From a virus: DNA of 37,305 bases. The stretch is taken from IMG/VR virus record IMGVR_UViG_3300044530_001708, positions 1-37,305 of that record; one strand, written 5' to 3'. Made by a program: the position numbers and the translations under genes. Below, piece after piece: positions 33,298-37,305 of this stretch (positions within the stretch are counted from its first letter, which is position 1; each line of letters starts with the position of its first letter). The notes beneath the pieces were generated by a model, which did no database searches, had not been told where the DNA came from, and saw only the letters and a list, made by a program, of their open reading frames with translations.

Positions 33298-34419
33298 TTA
33301 GATTACATATATTTGACGAGGCATCGCTCTGAACTTCATTTGTTTATTTAAATTCTCCGCAATCAACGCTTCTCTTTCCATAACTTTTTCAGGTCTCATT
33401 CTTGTTAACCATCCTTCAGCTCCAGTAAGTTCTTCTATTAGTTTAGTTTTTTCGTCTTTAGCCTCGGTTAATAAACTCTGATAATCCATTGTAATTTCAC
33501 TATCAGGTGTCTTAAGATTACCACTGTATTTACCTCTAACTCTTGCTAAAGTTTCTTTACAATATGCGGTAAACCATCTTCTAACCCACTGTTGACCAGG
33601 AACATTAATATCTGTCCAAGTTAATTCCTCGATAGGAACATCTGTAGGTAGTTTAATAACGTCAGGGTTATTTTTTAAGCAATCGGCTCTACTATCAGGT
33701 TCAACATCATAATACCAATACCATACGGCTTTACCAACGTATTGACCATAACTTGACCAATTGAATCTACCACCTGGTGTATTGTATAAGTGAATCATTT
33801 TTTTACCATCAGGTAAACCTGTGATTCTATAAGTTAAAGAACCCCCTAAAATTCTATTAAGGATATTCGATTCTTGAGCTCTGATTAAATAATCAAATCC
33901 TGACATCATAAAGTAAGAACCTTGATTACCCATTTGAGCGAATCCCGCTTCACTGGCTCCAAGACCAACTCCACCGAAAGGACCTGCAATTCCACCTAAT
34001 CCAAGATTATATGGACGGTCACTAAACCATAATAGTTCGTTAACCTCTCTGCCCGCAGGAATTTCATATGTTTGGACATTCTTCTCAAGAATAAAATAAT
34101 CTTTCTTCAAAACCCAAGGACCTTCAGTTTGAAGACCAACAATTTTAGAATACGAATAACTAAACTGTTGTTCAAAATCCATTGTTCTTGTAACCAAAGC
34201 TCTTGCAACAGACCTTTCGTTCATATTTAAGTTGACAAGGTTAACCCATTGTGAATCAATTAACCATTGTAGGATATACTCTTCGTAATCCCCAATCGCC
34301 AATTCCATTAATGAGTCCATCATTTCATCTTCAAGTTCAACACTTCTTAGTGGTGCACCTAATTGATGTTTGATTCTCGTATATATTCTACTTCTTTCTG
34401 GTTCAGGTATTGCTGGCAT
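33298..34419 (-). CDS. T4 gp13-like neck / head-tail connector protein (probable)
   Basis: 373 residues. The N-terminal helical segment, RIYTRIKHQLGAPLRSVELE followed by MMDSLMELAIGDYEEYILQW, is like the start of T4-type neck protein gp13 and other connector adaptors. The middle has a Gly-rich beta region (NLGLGGIAGPFGGVGLGASE). KAVWYWYYDVEPDSR and QQWVRRWFTAYCKETLARVR come before a helical C-terminus. It is a little longer than T4 gp13 (309). Its position between a small beta-rich protein and the dismutase fusion suits a structural cluster. An ATAAATATC site (GATATTTAT on the coding strand) is four bases before the ATG. The assignment is by pattern only. Confidence 0.55.
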   Translation of the reverse strand: MPAIPEPERSRIYTRIKHQLGAPLRSVELEDEMMDSLMELAIGDYEEYILQWLIDSQWVNLVNLNMNERSVARALVTRTMDFEQQFSYSYSKIVGLQTEGPWVLKKDYFILEKNVQTYEIPAGREVNELLWFSDRPYNLGLGGIAGPFGGVGLGASEAGFAQMGNQGSYFMMSGFDYLIRAQESNILNRILGGSLTYRITGLPDGKKMIHLYNTPGGRFNWSSYGQYVGKAVWYWYYDVEPDSRADCLKNNPDVIKLPTDVPIEELTWTDINVPGQQWVRRWFTAYCKETLARVRGKYSGNLKTPDSEITMDYQSLLTEAKDEKTKLIEELTGAEGWLTRMRPEKVMEREALIAENLNKQMKFRAMPRQIYVI

Positions 34420-34423
34420 GTCT

Positions 34424-34432
34424 ATAAATATC
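34424..34432 (-). promoter_or_regulatory. GATATTTAT box
   Basis: On the minus strand GATATTTAT ends four bases before the ATG of the neck-like gene (34419), like the boxes before 22707 and 28997. It falls in the 17-base gap after the dismutase fusion gene. Confidence 0.3.
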
Positions 34433-34436
34433 TTGA

Positions 34437-35975
34437 TTATTCTATTTCGTGAATCAATGAATTCTCATTAAACACATATTGGTTATGATTCTTAATCGGT
34501 TTGTTTTCAAAAATCAAAACTTTATTCGATTTTGTATTTATAAATATCATCCAATCCACATCATAAGGTTTAACATTACCAGTATCTTTAACGGTAATCT
34601 TTCCGTTTACATTGCTCGTCGTTGAAAACTGTTTAATCTGAGCTGTGTATTCTTTACCTTCTAAAGTTATTTTCAAATCAACCCCTTCGATAGCATCTTC
34701 TTTCTGACCATGCCCACCAATTTTTTCTAAAGTTGCTGAGTCACCAAAATACTTTTCAATTTTAACAAACACATCGTTTTCAGATTTTTGACCTCGGTCC
34801 CAAAGTTTCTTAAGGACTTTAATTATGTTAATAAAATCTTGGTTGTTTCTTGTGAATATTTTAGATTTAAAGTGGTCGATGGCTTTAAGTAATCGACTTA
34901 TCTCTTTTATAGTTCTGTTTTCTTTTTTTGAAAAATCAAATTTCTTTTCAGACTTACCAATATTTTCAATTTGATTATTAACCGATTTGGTTAATAAACA
35001 GAATGAGTTGAAGTTTGTGTTAAGGTTATTCAATATTGACCTTCCTTCTTTTGATTCAACACCGTAGAATCCCGACATTTCTTTATTGGTACTGTCTACC
35101 CAAAATTGACTGAACACTTCTTTTAAAATGTCAGTTACTCCGTCTTGATAAAGTTTTTTAATTTTTGGATTGTTGATAAGTTCTCTGTAGAATTGAACTT
35201 CTTTAGCGTCACAGAATTGAGCCTCTTTGGATTCAGTTAAAAGTTTTTCGAGTTTTATAGATTCCAATAATTTGGTTTCCGTTCTCATCTCGTATAGTTT
35301 TGATACGAATTCCCAGTTAACGACTTTCCAAAAGTTTGTAATGTACTCGTCTCTTTTGTTTCTATACTTAAGGTAGTAAGCGTGTTCCCAAAGGTCTAAA
35401 CCTAAAATTGGAAACCCACCGCCTTCAATAACATTCATTAAAGGATTATCTTGATTTGGTGTCGACATAATCTTTAATGTGTTCTTGGCTGTAAGTACTA
35501 ACCATACCCAACCTGAACCGAATCTTTCTTTGGCAACAGTATCGAATTGTTTCTTGAAGGCGGTGAAACTTCCAAATTGTTTCGTAATCTTTTCGTATAA
35601 AGGGCCCTCTAATTTTTTAGGTTTTGGGGTCAACATGTTCCAAAACAATGCGTGGTTAAATGCTCCACCTGCGTTATTTCTTATTGTTTTATCAAAACGA
35701 CTTATTGTTTTGATTATTTGTTCTAACTCAACATCCCCGTATTTTTTCTTTGACAACGCGTCGTTTAGTTTGTCGACGTACCCTTTGTAATGTTTGTTGT
35801 AGTGAAAGTCCATTGTTTCGGGGTCAATAAACTGTTTCAGGGCTGAGTAAGAATAAGGTAATTTTTCTATACCTATTTTCTTCATTTCTGTAATCAATAA
35901 CTCTTTCTCTTTGTTTACGTGGTTTTCAAGTATCTGTGTTTCGAGTTGTTGAATTTGTTTTTCTATTTTTTTCAT
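34437..35975 (-). CDS. fusion: Fe/Mn superoxide dismutase + PD-(D/E)XK nuclease-like domain
   Basis: 512 residues. Residues 38-230 form a complete Fe/Mn superoxide dismutase. Metal ligands are His58 (FHYNKHYKGYV), His108 (NNAGGAFNHALFW), Asp194 and His198 (LGLDLWEHAYYLKY), with the conserved GSGWVWLV at 153-160. Residues 1-37 are a helical lead. A linker at 231-260 contains KLLESIKLEKLLTES. Residues 261-390 are helical and unassigned. Residues 391-490 resemble a restriction-endonuclease fold: SEND at 398-401, GVD at 432-434 and AQIKQ at 445-449, giving E-D-(Q)xK, then a strand DVDWMIFIN. No signal peptide is present. Its place beside the neck-like gene raises the possibility that it is packaged in the virion. 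ATG at 35973-35975. Confidence 0.85.
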   Translation of the reverse strand: MKKIEKQIQQLETQILENHVNKEKELLITEMKKIGIEKLPYSYSALKQFIDPETMDFHYNKHYKGYVDKLNDALSKKKYGDVELEQIIKTISRFDKTIRNNAGGAFNHALFWNMLTPKPKKLEGPLYEKITKQFGSFTAFKKQFDTVAKERFGSGWVWLVLTAKNTLKIMSTPNQDNPLMNVIEGGGFPILGLDLWEHAYYLKYRNKRDEYITNFWKVVNWEFVSKLYEMRTETKLLESIKLEKLLTESKEAQFCDAKEVQFYRELINNPKIKKLYQDGVTDILKEVFSQFWVDSTNKEMSGFYGVESKEGRSILNNLNTNFNSFCLLTKSVNNQIENIGKSEKKFDFSKKENRTIKEISRLLKAIDHFKSKIFTRNNQDFINIIKVLKKLWDRGQKSENDVFVKIEKYFGDSATLEKIGGHGQKEDAIEGVDLKITLEGKEYTAQIKQFSTTSNVNGKITVKDTGNVKPYDVDWMIFINTKSNKVLIFENKPIKNHNQYVFNENSLIHEIE

Positions 35976-35997
35976 ATTTTTGGATTATCCATTTCTT

Positions 35998-36006
35998 ATA
36001 AATAAT
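35998..36006 (-). promoter_or_regulatory. ATTATTTAT box
   Basis: On the minus strand ATTATTTAT ends 22 bases before the ATG of the dismutase fusion. The 42-base gap to the helicase gene is the largest in this minus unit, which would suit an internal promoter. Confidence 0.3.
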
Positions 36007-36017
36007 CCACATTTCAT

Positions 36018-37305
36018 TTAACGACGCATTTCCTGAATTCTCTTTAAAATTTCTTCAGCCGCATCGGCAGTGTTTTGATTGTCCCCCATTACTGTGGCAA
36101 TCACTTGTTTCTTGTTATTTAATATGTCGTAGATAATTCCTTCGATTGTGTTCTCGAATATGGGGTAATAAACTAATACATTGTTTTTTTGACCATATCT
36201 GTAAGCTCGGTCTTCTGCTTGGGCGTGGTCTGATGGTAAGAATGATAGGTCGTTCATAATAACCGCTTCAGCCGCAGTTAGTGTTATACCAACACCCGCA
36301 GCTTTAATGTTACCAACAAATACTTTTATCTTATCGTTTTCTTGAAAGGAATCCACACTATGTTGTCTCTCAGGTTTGGACATTGACCCATCCACTTTAA
36401 CTGCCGCTTTACCAAAGTGTTCACATATTTTATTAAGTGAGTCGGTGAAGTTACAGAATATGATTACCTTCTTACCTTGTTCTACAATGTTCTCGGCAAG
36501 TTCTATTGTCTGTGAAATTTTTTCATCGGCAATAACTTGACGTATCTTTGTTAATTTGGTGAATTGAACTGTAAGTGATTTTGACTCCTCGGGGTTCTTA
36601 TCGTACCAATCGTAATACTCACCCATAATTTCTTCATACATCTTAGATTTCAATCTAAGATATACTGGTGTAATAATCTTATCAGGTAAGTCAAGTACGT
36701 TCTCTTTAAGTCGTCTTAGAGTAAGTCCTGAAGTTCGGTCTCTTAATTCTTCAAGATTTGATGCTCCCATAACATTCCACACTTTTCTACCACCAACGTT
36801 GAATTGGTATCCTTGACAGTATCTGATGGCATAAGCCATCCAGTTCTTGGCAACAGGAGATTCAATTAAACTTAATAGGTTGAAATAATCGATAGGTCGA
36901 GAGGTCATCGGAGTACCTGTTAATAACCAAAGTCGGTCCACCTTTTTAACAAGGTCGTTAATTAGTTTTGTTCTTTGGGCTGTAGCATTTTTGATATAGT
37001 GTGCCTCGTCAACGACCACCAAATCAAAATTGGCATCAAGAATCTGTGACTCACCTTTCTTTTTTGTATCATGAAAATTTTTAATAATGTCGTAGTTTAT
37101 AATAACAAAGTCCGCATCCGTACTGAAGTTCTTACCTTCAGCGATATAAACTGTTTTGTCTGAATAATTTTCAATCTCTCTTTTCCAGTTAATTTTTAAA
37201 GTTGCTGGACAAATGATTAATACTTTCTTAGAACCTGATTCTAATGCCGCTATAATCGTTGAGGTTGTTTTTCCAAGACCCATATCATCGGCAAGGATAA
37301 ACTTC
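36018..37305 (-). CDS. SNF2-family DEAD/H helicase-like ATPase (partial, 5' end outside window)
   Basis: About 429 residues are visible, and the reading frame is open to the right edge. The Walker A region reads KFILADDMGLGKTTSTI from the edge inward, so the ATG at 37281-37283 is internal, not a start. Motif Ia is LIICPATLKINWKREI, motif II is VVVDEAHYIKNATAQR, motif III is LWLLTGTPMTSRP, and the C-terminal helicase core has KVIIFCNFTDSLNKI, GNIKAAGVGITLTAAE and QAEDRAYRYGQKN. The fold is of the SNF2/SMARCAL1-like translocase type, close to phage recombination/repair helicases. In T4-like phages UvsW has a comparable role in fork remodelling, but I do not claim orthology. Confidence 0.9.
   Translation of the reverse strand, partial: KFILADDMGLGKTTSTIIAALESGSKKVLIICPATLKINWKREIENYSDKTVYIAEGKNFSTDADFVIINYDIIKNFHDTKKKGESQILDANFDLVVVDEAHYIKNATAQRTKLINDLVKKVDRLWLLTGTPMTSRPIDYFNLLSLIESPVAKNWMAYAIRYCQGYQFNVGGRKVWNVMGASNLEELRDRTSGLTLRRLKENVLDLPDKIITPVYLRLKSKMYEEIMGEYYDWYDKNPEESKSLTVQFTKLTKIRQVIADEKISQTIELAENIVEQGKKVIIFCNFTDSLNKICEHFGKAAVKVDGSMSKPERQHSVDSFQENDKIKVFVGNIKAAGVGITLTAAEAVIMNDLSFLPSDHAQAEDRAYRYGQKNNVLVYYPIFENTIEGIIYDILNNKKQVIATVMGDNQNTADAAEEILKRIQEMRR

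Noticed and set aside
33076-33351. Plus-strand open frame opposite the small beta-rich gene
   Set aside because: It lies antisense to a better supported gene, runs against the local transcription direction and has no recognisable protein features.
37281-37283. ATG as the start of the SNF2 helicase
   Set aside because: The frame stays open to the window edge, and the residues before this Met (ILADD) are part of the conserved Walker A region, so the real start is outside the window.

Overview
The window looks like part of the genome of a large, tailed, T4-like bacteriophage or a close relative known only from environmental sequence. The case rests on a family B DNA polymerase with its own proofreading domain, an SNF2-type helicase, a phage dUTPase, a protein resembling a T4-type neck/connector component, and large LamG-containing fibre-like proteins. 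Genes are packed with 1-11 base overlaps, many of them ATGA. DNA is AT-rich. One small transcription unit has a Bacteroidota-type -7 box (TAnnTTTG), so a Bacteroidota host is plausible but not proven. No tRNA, rRNA, CRISPR array, transposase or integrase was seen.

Layout. (1) Positions 1-14599, minus strand: a nearly gapless operon for surface-glycan chemistry. It holds sugar-nucleotide enzymes (GDP-mannose 3,5-epimerase-like, UDP-sugar 6-dehydrogenase), two GT11 fucosyltransferase-like enzymes, several GT2/GT4/GT25-type transferases, FkbM and other methyltransferases, a HAD phosphatase and a DUF6165 protein. NAD synthase, dUTPase and a PolB-type 3'-5' exonuclease are interleaved. Two transferases carry a DUF3310-type domain at the N-terminus, and one of these also carries an FkbM methyltransferase at the C-terminus. 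(2) 14656-17336, minus strand: five unrecognised genes, possibly virion or assembly proteins, one with a WYL-like region. (3) 17337-17389: a divergent control region with a near-perfect dyad. (4) 17390-24351, plus strand: five fibre/adhesin-like proteins with LamG domains, cysteine-bracketed modules and long Thr/Pro-rich linkers, closed by a strong terminator. (5) 24432-28980, plus strand: four overlapping glycosyltransferase genes, including a PF11397-type GlcNAc-transferase. (6) 28997-30078: two small unknown genes and a tiny self-contained transcription unit. (7) 30186-32981, plus strand: DNA polymerase. (8) 32958-37305, minus strand, convergent: a small beta-rich protein, a neck-like protein, a superoxide dismutase fused to a nuclease-like domain, and an SNF2 helicase cut by the window edge.

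How it may work together. The mucin-like Thr/Pro linkers lie next to many glycosyltransferases, one of them related to enzymes that put GlcNAc on polypeptides. A plausible reading is that the phage builds and attaches its own glycans to its fibres; modification of host glycans is the main alternative. The least ordinary single genes are the superoxide dismutase-nuclease fusion and the two DUF3310-glycosyltransferase fusions. All family calls were made by eye from motifs. No database search, structure prediction or numerical composition analysis was run.
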